Shown in pieces: positions 1-5,955 of a stretch of DNA of 6,919 nucleotides. This stretch comes from JANWKQ01 sp964624635 (GTDB lineage: Bacteria > Bacteroidota > Bacteroidia > CAIKAF01). The stretch is taken from NCBI GenBank assembly GCA_964624635.1, contig CAZUXM010000104.1, forward strand, positions 1-6,919, written 5' to 3'. Position 1 is the first letter of the stretch. The number at the start of each line of letters is the position of its first letter. The notes under the pieces were generated by a model. It did not search any database. It saw only the letters and a program-made list of their open reading frames with translations, and was not told the DNA's origin. A program made the position numbers and the translations under genes.

Positions 1-1244
1 GCACATCAAAGTTTGACGGAAATGTTATTTTTCAAAATGCGGATACAGGACACGTATTCCCACCACCTACCACCAATAATTCGGGTGGTTTAGATAATTA
101 TGATATTATAAGTTGGTCTGATAACGAAATACAATTGCGCTTACCAGGACGAATTGATAGCATTCAATTTATACCAGGTGATCCTTTTTATCAATCTGTT
201 CCGGGAAGTGGATTTTTTAAAGTAAAAAACTATACTCAAACTTATAAACAATCCCCATCAGAAGTAACCATTCCATTCTCAATTATTCAAGCAACATCAA
301 TTGGCCCATTTANNNNNNNNNNAAAGGAAAATTGCTATTACTGGACCCGATTTTGGAGGAGGCGGAAATCAAGGATATGTTATGCACTGTACTCCCGACG
401 TTGAAACTACCTATCCAGGATCTAAAGCAGCTATTACAAAAGCGATGCGAGATTGGTCATGTGTTTCAGGCATCAATATTACGCTTGGAGCAGATATGAC
501 CGCATTACCCGGGGATGATAATACTTCGCTTATAACACTAAATACCTTACCAGGCGCAGCAGTAATGGTTACTGATATCAATGAAGACGTTTGTAATACT
601 GGAGTTCCAAACTTTTATTTACGAAGCTTTGATATTCTAATTGGCAATGAAAACTGGAATACTGATACGTTAGGAGATATTCAATCAAATGAGGTCGATT
701 TTTACGAAGCATTTGCGCATGAGCTAGGACATGCTCACTTATTAAATCATATTAATGATAGTGCAGGTAGTATTATGTGGTGGGTTAGCTATCCGGTTCT
801 TGTTCCTCAAAATTTTAGGAAGAAAGTGTGGACTAGTGCAACTGCGATGCAAGGTTCTATTTGGGTAGTAAGCAATCTTGTTTTGGATGTTACAACCTGT
901 TTGCCATTGCATGCTGTATATACTCCAGGAGATTGCACTGGAATTTTTGTTGAAGAAGAAGGCCCTAATGAACATTATGTAAGTCTTTGGCCAAACCCAT
1001 TAGGAGGANNNNNNNNNNNNNNNNNNNNNNNNNNNNNNTTGGTTTTAATTTGGACAATGGAGCAACATCCCAATTCTTCATTTATGATCCATTAGGAAAA
1101 CTCATACGAATGACAGAAGCAGAGTTTACTGCTGGAAAAGTACAATATCAATTACCTGTTGCTGACCTTTCGGCAGGAACTTATTTTATATTGGTACGGA
1201 TAAACGATAAAAACTATGCAGTGCAGTTTATAAAAACATTCTAA
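1..1244 (+). CDS. Secreted metzincin-type zinc metalloprotease with T9SS type A sorting domain (5' partial, two assembly gaps)
   Basis: The gene is open from the window edge, so its start and signal peptide lie upstream. Frame 3 encodes an IPT/TIG-like beta-sandwich (around 3-311, with features such as ISWSDNEIQL and GSGFFKVKN). After the first gap, frame 1 carries the protease domain. It has the zinc motif HELGHAHLLNH at 718-750 (three His ligands, catalytic Glu) and a Met-turn candidate SIMWW with its ATG codon at 775. A C-terminal VSLWPNPLGG then leads into the second gap. Frame 3 resumes after it with a type A sorting domain (IYDPLGKLI, then GTYFILV) and stops at 1242-1244. The three pieces read as one protein if the gaps have wrongly estimated lengths: continuity needs gap 1 to be a multiple of 3 and gap 2 to be 1 modulo 3. 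The expected product is exported by T9SS and hydrolyses proteins outside the cell. The Gly normal at the seventh position after the first His is Leu here. The substrate is unknown. Confidence 0.85.
313..322. other. Assembly gap, 10 N, inside the metalloprotease gene
   Basis: Ten N, a common placeholder length. The reading frame goes from frame 3 before it to frame 1 after it. If the gene is intact, the real missing length must be a multiple of 3, so 10 cannot be exact. The gap falls between the IPT/TIG-like and protease domains. Confidence 0.95.
1009..1038. other. Assembly gap, 30 N, inside the type A sorting domain
   Basis: Thirty N between the PNP motif and the rest of the T9SS type A sorting domain. 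The frame shifts from 1 to 3, so the real length should be 1 modulo 3 (for example 28 or 31). About ten missing residues would fit the usual spacing in this domain. Confidence 0.95.
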
Positions 1245-1247
1245 ATT

Positions 1248-3185
1248 TTGAGGCTCCTTCAAAGATACTGCTGTATTTTCTGTATTCTGTTGAGTACGGC
1301 AGTATCTTTGCATTCACAACTTTACACACGCTATTCAAATCCACTAACACTGGATAGTCTGGTCTTAAATCAATTTGCAGGCAGTGGTGTTGAGATTTAT
1401 AACGTACAATTTAAAGGACTATTTGTTGGTGGTGCGGATAGCACGCAGCCAATTATGGATATAGGCTTTTTCAATGGACAGAATACCTCTTTAGGCATTG
1501 ACAGCGGTATTATATTAACTGCAGGCTTTTTAAGCCCTTCATATGGATTAGGAATTAATGCATGGTACGAAAGTGATGGAATAAAAAACACACCCGGCGA
1601 TTCACTTATTGATAGTTATATAGCCCCATTGCAATCGGTGGATGCTGCCATACTAGAATTTGATTTTATTCCTAATGGTGATACTATTAAATTTAATTAT
1701 GTATTCGCTTCTGATGAATATCCAGGACAAAATTGTGGTCCAGACGTGGATGTTTTTTTCTTTCATATTTCTGGTCCAGGCATTGTTGGTCAACAAAATA
1801 TTGCATTGGTTCCTGGAACGAATGAGTATGTTGGAGTAGGCACTATCAATGATGGAACGACAAGCGGAGGGGGGACTTGTCAAAATTTAAATAATACACA
1901 GTATTACGTTAACCATATGAGTGATAACAATTTTATTTTTAATGGTTCTACAACAGTTTTAACCGCAATCGCCCCAACTATTCCCTGCCAAACTTATCAT
2001 TTACGATTTGCCTTAGCGGATGTTACATCAACATCAGAGGATGGTGCCGTATTTTTGCAAGCAAACTCATTTAATTCAGAACCAATTAGCATAACACCGT
2101 ATGTTTCGTATAGTGGACCTGATACCTTATTATATGAAGATTGTGGACAAGCTACTTTAGTTATCCGTAGAACTTATAATTTGCAACAACCTAAAACCTA
2201 TACGATTAATTATTCTGGTACTTCTACTTATGGAACTGACTATTTATCTGCTCCACTGACAGTAACAATGCCGCCAGGACAGATGTATGACACGCTATAT
2301 ATTTACCCAACAGCAGACATAATTTCTGACAACGGAGAAACATTAATTATTTCAGTTGGCGATACTTTATGTAATGGAGATTATTTTATTTCAGAAGTAT
2401 CTATGCTAATCAACGAAAAACAAGGCCTTACGGTTGATATTATGCCAAATAGCGGTGGATTTTGTGATACTGTTACATTCACATCAACAGTTACCGGCTA
2501 CATCCCTCCAATTGAGTACAATTGGAATAGTGGTGTTTCTAACGATAGTATTTACACATTGTTTGCACTTGGACAACAAATTATAGTATTGGAAGTTAAA
2601 GACGGATGCGGACAAATTGATTATGATACCTCAATCGCTAATTTTGATATTCCACCCATTGCCGATNNNNNNNNNNTTTTTACACCAGAATATCCGGATT
2701 TACTTAATTCAGAAGTAACTTTTATAGATCAATCAAGCCCAAATACAACAGAATGGTTATGGAATTTGGGATACAATAATATATCTAACTTGCAAAATCC
2801 TGTGATCTATTATCAGAATCCCGATACCTTTTGGGTATCTCTTATTGTCTTTAATGATTTACTTTGTTCCGATACAATCATACAGCCTGTAATTGTTCAG
2901 GAATTACCAGTGTTATTTATACCTAATTCATTTAGTCCAAACGGAGATAATCTCAATGAATTGTATTTTGTATATGGTAAAGAAGTAGCCTATTTGGAAT
3001 TACACATTTACGACCGTTGGAGCAACGAGGTCTTTACTTCCAATTCAATTTCACAAGGATGGAATGGAATATATGATAACAAATTATGTCCATCAGGAGT
3101 TTATGTTCTTAAAGTGGACTATTCATATAACAATGCTCCTGAAAAGCTTTATACAAGGCTAGAGAAGGTTAATTTGATACGATAA
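1248..3185 (+). CDS. Choice-of-anchor L domain protein with PKD domain and T9SS type B sorting domain
   Basis: A 645-residue secreted, probably surface-attached protein. Residues 1-24 form a signal peptide ending SLHSQ. Residues about 30-275 match the choice-of-anchor L domain (GIDSGIILTAG, YVFASDEYPG, ALADVTSTSEDGAVFL). Residues about 287-390 resemble a Calx-beta-type sandwich (YGTDY, then DNGETLIISVGD). Another Ig/PKD-like stretch covers about 395-465, and a PKD domain covers 478-550 (TFIDQSSPNTTEWLWNLG). Residues 556-645 are a type B sorting domain of the gliding-motility/CHU_C type (FIPNSFSPNGDNLNELY, GVYVLKV). The start is TTG at 1248, because an in-frame TAA lies at 1242-1244 and no ATG occurs before residue 70; ATT at 1245 is the only alternative. 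The gene follows the protease by 3 nt and may be co-transcribed with it. A strong hairpin overlaps its first codons. The likely role is adhesion or binding of an extracellular polymer; the ligand is unknown. Confidence 0.88.
   Translation: MRLLQRYCCIFCILLSTAVSLHSQLYTRYSNPLTLDSLVLNQFAGSGVEIYNVQFKGLFVGGADSTQPIMDIGFFNGQNTSLGIDSGIILTAGFLSPSYGLGINAWYESDGIKNTPGDSLIDSYIAPLQSVDAAILEFDFIPNGDTIKFNYVFASDEYPGQNCGPDVDVFFFHISGPGIVGQQNIALVPGTNEYVGVGTINDGTTSGGGTCQNLNNTQYYVNHMSDNNFIFNGSTTVLTAIAPTIPCQTYHLRFALADVTSTSEDGAVFLQANSFNSEPISITPYVSYSGPDTLLYEDCGQATLVIRRTYNLQQPKTYTINYSGTSTYGTDYLSAPLTVTMPPGQMYDTLYIYPTADIISDNGETLIISVGDTLCNGDYFISEVSMLINEKQGLTVDIMPNSGGFCDTVTFTSTVTGYIPPIEYNWNSGVSNDSIYTLFALGQQIIVLEVKDGCGQIDYDTSIANFDIPPIADXXXXFTPEYPDLLNSEVTFIDQSSPNTTEWLWNLGYNNISNLQNPVIYYQNPDTFWVSLIVFNDLLCSDTIIQPVIVQELPVLFIPNSFSPNGDNLNELYFVYGKEVAYLELHIYDRWSNEVFTSNSISQGWNGIYDNKLCPSGVYVLKVDYSYNNAPEKLYTRLEKVNLIR
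1260..1310 (+). promoter_or_regulatory. Strong inverted repeat (hairpin) over the signal-peptide codons, containing TATCTTTG
   Basis: CAAAGATACTGC (1260-1271) is exactly complementary to GCAGTATCTTTG (1299-1310). The stem extends inward with G-C, A-T and three G-U pairs to about 19 pairs (1260-1278 with 1292-1310), leaving a loop of about 13 nt. It begins 16 nt after the protease stop and 10 nt after the TTG start codon of the next gene. No T-run follows, so a classical intrinsic terminator is unlikely. The right arm also contains TATCTTTG (1303-1310), a perfect Bacteroidota -7 box (TAnnTTTG), although no TTG lies at the usual distance upstream. The hairpin is seen directly; the regulatory role is inferred. 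Confidence 0.5.
2667..2676. other. Assembly gap, 10 N, just before the PKD domain
   Basis: Ten N within the choice-of-anchor L protein gene, between PPIAD and FTPEYPDLL. The reading frame is the same on both sides, so the real length should be 1 modulo 3, consistent with 10. It sits at the start of the PKD domain. Confidence 0.95.
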
Positions 3186-3208
3186 CACGAATTTTTGGCA
3201 TATCTTTG
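3174..3208 (+). promoter_or_regulatory. Bacteroidota-type promoter for the WG-repeat gene
   Basis: TATCTTTG at 3201-3208 matches the Bacteroidota -7 consensus TAnnTTTG exactly. A TTG at 3174-3176 stands 24 nt upstream, slightly long for the -33 element. Transcription would start near 3215, giving a leader of about 20 nt before the ATG at 3236. The position in the gap between two genes supports it. The upstream element is the weaker half. Confidence 0.6.
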
Positions 3209-3235
3209 GTATAACTACCAATTAAATTGAATCAT

Positions 3236-4024
3236 ATGAAACGGATTCTCTTATTTTTCTTGCTCTGTATGTTATATGCTCCTTCCTGGGAACAAACTAC
3301 TCTAATTCCATATCGTGATGGTATGAAATGGGGTTTCAAATCCTATGAGACTCAAGAAATTGTTATACCCACTAAGTATACTTATGCAGGACCTTTTCTT
3401 AACGGTAGAGCTGTTTTTGAGAAATGTAAAAAGTATGGGTATCTAGACACACAAGGAAACGAAATTATTAAAGCAAAATATACAAGTGCAAGTAATTTTG
3501 GATGTACCGGGCTGGCAGAAGTATATAAGAAAAAGAAGCGATTGGTGATTACATCAAATGGGGATGTTACAACTATAAGGCCGATTGATTGTGGTGTTGA
3601 TGTTTCCACGTATTATGGCGGCACATTTAGTGTAAATGGTAAGTTTGGCTTTGCATTGGGTATGCCTTTTACCGATACAATTTTACAACCTATCTATGAT
3701 GAAATAAAGCAATTAGAGTATTACCAACAACCACAAAAGCTTCATTTTGTAGTTAGAAAAGGAAAGCATTGGGGCATAGTACAACAGGGAGATACCATAA
3801 AACTACCATTTGATTATGATTCAATTAAAATAGGACAGGAAACAGGAGATTTTATAGCTATATTAGAGAAGGATGGGAAGTTTGGAGCTTATGTTTTTAA
3901 AACAGGCGTGTTAATTCCTACTCAATATCTTTCAGTAAGTGTAATATATAATTTAGCAAAGGTTGAAATTAGTTCTCAGGTATTTGGATATATAGATGAT
4001 CAGGGAAGAGCATATTGGAAATAG
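3236..4024 (+). CDS. Secreted WG-repeat protein
   Basis: A 262-residue protein starting at ATG 3236 (MKRILLFFLL). A TTG nine bases upstream in frame would only add three residues before a standard signal peptide, so it is rejected. Residues 1 to about 20 are a signal peptide. The rest consists of degenerate WG-type repeats (PF14903-like), each with a W/F/Y-G core followed by a beta hairpin and an I-x-P-x-x-Y or related element. Cores lie at about 32 (KWGFKS), 68 (YGYLDTQG), 137 (KFGFAL), 179 (HWGIVQQG), 216 (KFGAYV) and 251 (GYIDDQG). IVIPTKYTYAGPF and ILQPIYDEI are typical repeat sections. The repeat architecture suggests a binding or scaffolding role outside the cytoplasm, but no function is established. 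There is no T9SS sorting domain and no convincing lipobox, so it is probably periplasmic. It lies 4 nt upstream of the next gene, suggesting an operon with its own promoter. Confidence 0.85.
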   Translation: MKRILLFFLLCMLYAPSWEQTTLIPYRDGMKWGFKSYETQEIVIPTKYTYAGPFLNGRAVFEKCKKYGYLDTQGNEIIKAKYTSASNFGCTGLAEVYKKKKRLVITSNGDVTTIRPIDCGVDVSTYYGGTFSVNGKFGFALGMPFTDTILQPIYDEIKQLEYYQQPQKLHFVVRKGKHWGIVQQGDTIKLPFDYDSIKIGQETGDFIAILEKDGKFGAYVFKTGVLIPTQYLSVSVIYNLAKVEISSQVFGYIDDQGRAYWK

Positions 4025-4028
4025 ACTA

Positions 4029-4439
4029 ATGAGAAATATTTATCAAAACATATTCTTTTTCTATGTAGTTTTTTGTGGAATTAATTTATTTTCTCAAAAC
4101 CCAGCTGGGCAGGTAAATATATTTGTTTCAAGCGAAATAGATAACAAGCCAGTTATGGATTGGGTACTAATTATTACTTCTAAGTCTTTCACAAAAAAAA
4201 TAAAGGTTAATAGTGTGTCTGAATATTCAATAAAAAGTCTTCCGATAGATATCTATACAGTACGCATAGTAAAGACAGGATACCATATTTTGGAGTATAC
4301 CAACGTGAAGGTTTTAGAAAATCAAATAACCGGGATTGGATTTAAACTTAAGATACGTAAGTCAAGCGAGAAAAGGCATATATACTGCGAGACATTTAAA
4401 ACACTTAAAATTATTCCAAACAATACTTCAGAACAATAA
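4029..4439 (+). CDS. Small secreted protein with carboxypeptidase-regulatory-like domain
   Basis: A 136-residue product from ATG 4029, four nt after the stop of the WG-repeat gene. An in-frame alternative at 3996 would put eleven charged residues before the signal peptide and overlap the upstream gene. Residues 1 to about 23 form a signal peptide (FFFYVVFCGINLFSQ). Residues about 27-108 look like a single transthyretin-like beta-sandwich of the CarboxypepD_reg kind: GQVNIFV at the start, then SIKSLPIDIYTVRIVKTGYH, where the usual pattern is a Leu-x-x-Gly-x-Tyr followed by GY. The Gly of that pattern is replaced (PIDIY), so the match is imperfect. The last 25 residues are polar and basic with no sorting signal. 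Such domains often occur at the N-terminus of outer-membrane receptors, but here it stands alone. Its role with the WG-repeat protein is unknown. Confidence 0.7.
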   Translation: MRNIYQNIFFFYVVFCGINLFSQNPAGQVNIFVSSEIDNKPVMDWVLIITSKSFTKKIKVNSVSEYSIKSLPIDIYTVRIVKTGYHILEYTNVKVLENQITGIGFKLKIRKSSEKRHIYCETFKTLKIIPNNTSEQ

Positions 4440-4466
4440 GTTGTAATTTGATTGAACCATTTTACA

Positions 4467-4490
4467 GGTATATACCCTTTTAGTTTTTTT
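4467..4490 (+). terminator. Weak terminator candidate between convergent genes
   Basis: The palindrome GGTATATACC (4467-4476) is followed by a T-run at 4484-4490, 28 nt after the stop of the upstream gene. The stem is only about three pairs with a usable loop, so this is a poor hairpin. It is listed because it lies where two convergent genes would need termination. Confidence 0.2.
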
Positions 4491-4520
4491 GTAACAATCA
4501 TCTTTTCAAATTATTAGCAA

Positions 4521-4928
4521 TTATTTTAAGACGTTATTTAAAATAGCTTTTTTTGCTTGTGATAAAATTTTCAACTGAACTTCAATTATTTTTTGCCTAT
4601 TATTTATATCAATTAGTATTGCTAAATTTTTCTGATATTCTTCTGGTTTATCTTTGATTTTACATATTGCATTTCCTATTACATCTTTGACACTTTTTAT
4701 GTGAATAAAAGGAATTAAGGAGCCTGAGAGATAAGGAGAGAACTGAGAAGTTTGCCACAAAGCAAAACAAAGCCAGTAATAAAACTCTTTTTCTTCAGCT
4801 GTATTTAAAAGACAAACAAAACAATTAGCACAAGCCGCTGATAGCGGCTTGCCGCAATTATTTCCTTTGTTTAAAATAAAAAAGTGTGGTTGATAAATGT
4901 GTTTTCCTTTGTAGGTTTTAATTTGCAT
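4521..4928 (-). CDS. Small Bacteroidota protein resembling the DUF6943 family
   Basis: A 135-residue cytoplasmic-type protein on the minus strand, ATG at 4928-4926 and TAA ending at 4521. No signal peptide is seen. The N-terminal half has PHFFILNKGNNCGKPL (residues 14-29), a CxxC pair (C33, C36) in ACANCFV, then EEKEFYYWLCFALWQ (45-59) and GSLIPFIHI (69-77). The C-terminal half (about 80-135) is helical and lysine-rich, ending QAKKAILNNVLK. From memory, this arrangement resembles Bacteroidota proteins annotated as DUF6943, which have no known activity. That match should be confirmed by a profile search. The gene is alone on its strand, convergent with the secreted block, and 346 nt from the next gene. 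A 9-bp perfect hairpin lies within its coding sequence at 4831-4851. Confidence 0.62.
   Translation of the reverse strand: MQIKTYKGKHIYQPHFFILNKGNNCGKPLSAACANCFVCLLNTAEEKEFYYWLCFALWQTSQFSPYLSGSLIPFIHIKSVKDVIGNAICKIKDKPEEYQKNLAILIDINNRQKIIEVQLKILSQAKKAILNNVLK
4831..4851 (-). repeat. Perfect 9-bp inverted repeat with 3-nt loop inside the DUF6943-like gene
   Basis: CAAGCCGCT (4831-4839), loop GAT, then AGCGGCTTG (4843-4851). It is much more GC-rich than the surrounding DNA. It encodes the stretch around GKPLSAAC, so it is part of the reading frame. Neither strand has a T-run directly after it, arguing against a terminator. Confidence 0.6.
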
Positions 4929-5131
4929 AACATCTGTTTTAAAAGTTATGCTGCGCCACCATTATATATTTTAAAAGAAAAAAGAAAAAAAAGGCAAAAA
5001 AAAATAAAAAAGAAAGCCAATTTAAAAGGTGGGTGTGGATTGGGATGCAAGGTTTTTGCAATAAAAAATACAACCCTGTAGTTTGTGTGTTTGGCTTAGG
5101 TGAGGGTGGAGATTTTTTTTGTAAAACCCGT

Positions 5132-5178
5132 AGGGCTTGACCTTGCAGCCCTTTTAGCGTCGGCCTGCGGGGCCCGCC
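5132..5178. repeat. GC-rich palindromic island upstream of the HEPN gene
   Basis: AGGGCT (5132-5137) and AGCCCT (5147-5152) form a 6-bp inverted repeat with a 9-nt loop, followed by four T on the + strand. Directly after comes TTAGCGTCGGCC and a near-perfect palindrome GCGGGGCCCGC. The GC content is well above that of the flanking DNA. On the + strand it could be a weak terminator. It shares GCAGCC-N3-TTAGC and GTCGGCC with the region downstream of the HNH gene. Confidence 0.45.
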
Positions 5179-5242
5179 TTAAATTTGCTTGATTTTTTAT
5201 TTTATGGATTTATACTAGTTACTAATCATATCCTCTTTTTTG

Positions 5243-5250
5243 TACCTTCA
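5243..5250 (+). promoter_or_regulatory. Possible -7 promoter box for the HEPN/HNH unit
   Basis: TACCTTCA matches six of eight positions of TAnnTTTG, about 24 nt before the ATG at 5275, which is similar to the spacing at the WG-repeat gene. No clear -33 TTG is seen at the usual distance. This is weak evidence. Confidence 0.3.
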
Positions 5251-5274
5251 ATTAAACCTAATTTATATAAAACA

Positions 5275-5928
5275 ATGACTAAATCAGAAACACTCACCCC
5301 AACTAGACTAAAAAAAAGTGATTTAGAAAAGCGTACTGAAGTATTACAAGCTTCACTTATTTTTGAAGCTACGGTTGGTTATTGCCTTGCTTTTATGCTA
5401 AATATGAATCCAAATAATAGAAGTTTTGGTGTTGGTAATGATGCTTTATCGTTTAATGCAAAAGCTTTGCTTTTAATGGATATGTCTGTTATTACCAGGG
5501 AAGAAAAGTTAAAATTGGAGTATTTTATGAATATTCGAAATAAGTTTATGCATGTATTTGGTGCGAATAGTTACACAAAATGCATACAAATGGTTAGTGG
5601 ACTTGATAAAGGTCTTAAGAAGTTTTATCCATTTGATACAAAGAAAAATTTAGAGGAGAATTTAGAGAATGCTGTAATTAATTTGATTAACGATTGTAAT
5701 GATATAGTTCAAACTATTTATAATGCTACAATTGACCGAAGAGCTAAAGAAAAATCAAACGAAACTGCATTAAAAGAACTAGCAGCATTAAGAACGACCT
5801 TTGAGTTGATGAAAAAGGGAGTACAAAAATCTAAAACACCTGACATGATTTCTCTAAAAACATTTCAAAAGTTCTATGACCTCATACTTGGCGCAATTAA
5901 TATAGATGTTGAAAATAAAAAGAAGTAA
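5275..5928 (+). CDS. HEPN-like domain protein (candidate RNase)
   Basis: A 217-residue cytoplasmic protein from ATG 5275 (MTKSETLTPT). A TTG 90 bases upstream would add a hydrophobic leader across promoter-like AT-rich DNA and is rejected. The key feature is RNKFMH at residues 88-93 (R88, N89, H93), preceded by an amphipathic helix (EEKLKLEYFMNI). This is the Rx4H form with Asn after Arg, characteristic of HEPN domains, and NDALSFNAKALLLMDM (residues 55-70) resembles the preceding helices in MltR/DUF4145-like members. Active HEPN proteins cut RNA as dimers; others are antitoxins or binding modules. Residues about 123-182 are strongly helical and charged, possibly a coiled coil. The HNH-like gene follows after 27 nt on the same strand, so the two are probably co-transcribed. 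Its specific function is unknown. Phage defence or toxin activity is inferred, not shown. Confidence 0.72.
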   Translation: MTKSETLTPTRLKKSDLEKRTEVLQASLIFEATVGYCLAFMLNMNPNNRSFGVGNDALSFNAKALLLMDMSVITREEKLKLEYFMNIRNKFMHVFGANSYTKCIQMVSGLDKGLKKFYPFDTKKNLEENLENAVINLINDCNDIVQTIYNATIDRRAKEKSNETALKELAALRTTFELMKKGVQKSKTPDMISLKTFQKFYDLILGAINIDVENKKK

Positions 5929-5955
5929 GTTTTTTATTCATTTAGACTAAAAATA

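Larger units (their letters stand above)
4929..5274. other. Gene-free region between the divergent genes (346 nt)
   Basis: No convincing coding sequence is seen on either strand. From left to right it holds the leader of the minus-strand gene (AAAAGTTA at 4941-4948, a partial -7 box on the minus strand), an A-rich tract (4971-5015), two G-rich clusters (5028-5044 and 5093-5109), a T-run (5113-5120), a GC-rich palindromic island (5132-5178) and an AT-rich leader for the HEPN gene. The composition changes abruptly several times, unlike a simple intergenic spacer. Confidence 0.6.

Noticed and set aside
742..975. Minus-strand reading frame
   Set aside because: It lies antisense to the protease domain, whose zinc motif and sorting domain prove the + strand; the translation has no recognisable features.
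301..1095. Stand-alone protease gene starting at TTG 301
   Set aside because: The start lies just before an N-run, and the IPT/TIG-like sequence upstream is continuous with it in protein logic; the end past 1038 is out of frame.
987..1244. Separate small gene
   Set aside because: It is the end of the protease's type A sorting domain, put in another frame by the wrong length of the 30-N gap.
1397..1883. Two minus-strand reading frames
   Set aside because: Both are antisense to the conserved choice-of-anchor L domain and show no domain signature.
3382..3609. Minus-strand reading frame
   Set aside because: Antisense to the WG repeats and without features of its own.
4884..5081. Plus-strand 65-residue reading frame
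   Set aside because: Its second half is a lysine run translated from the A-rich tract, and it overlaps the start of the minus-strand DUF6943-like gene.
5185..5274. N-terminal extension of the HEPN protein from TTG 5185
   Set aside because: The added leader would be translated from AT-rich promoter-like DNA; ATG 5275 gives a normal soluble N-terminus.
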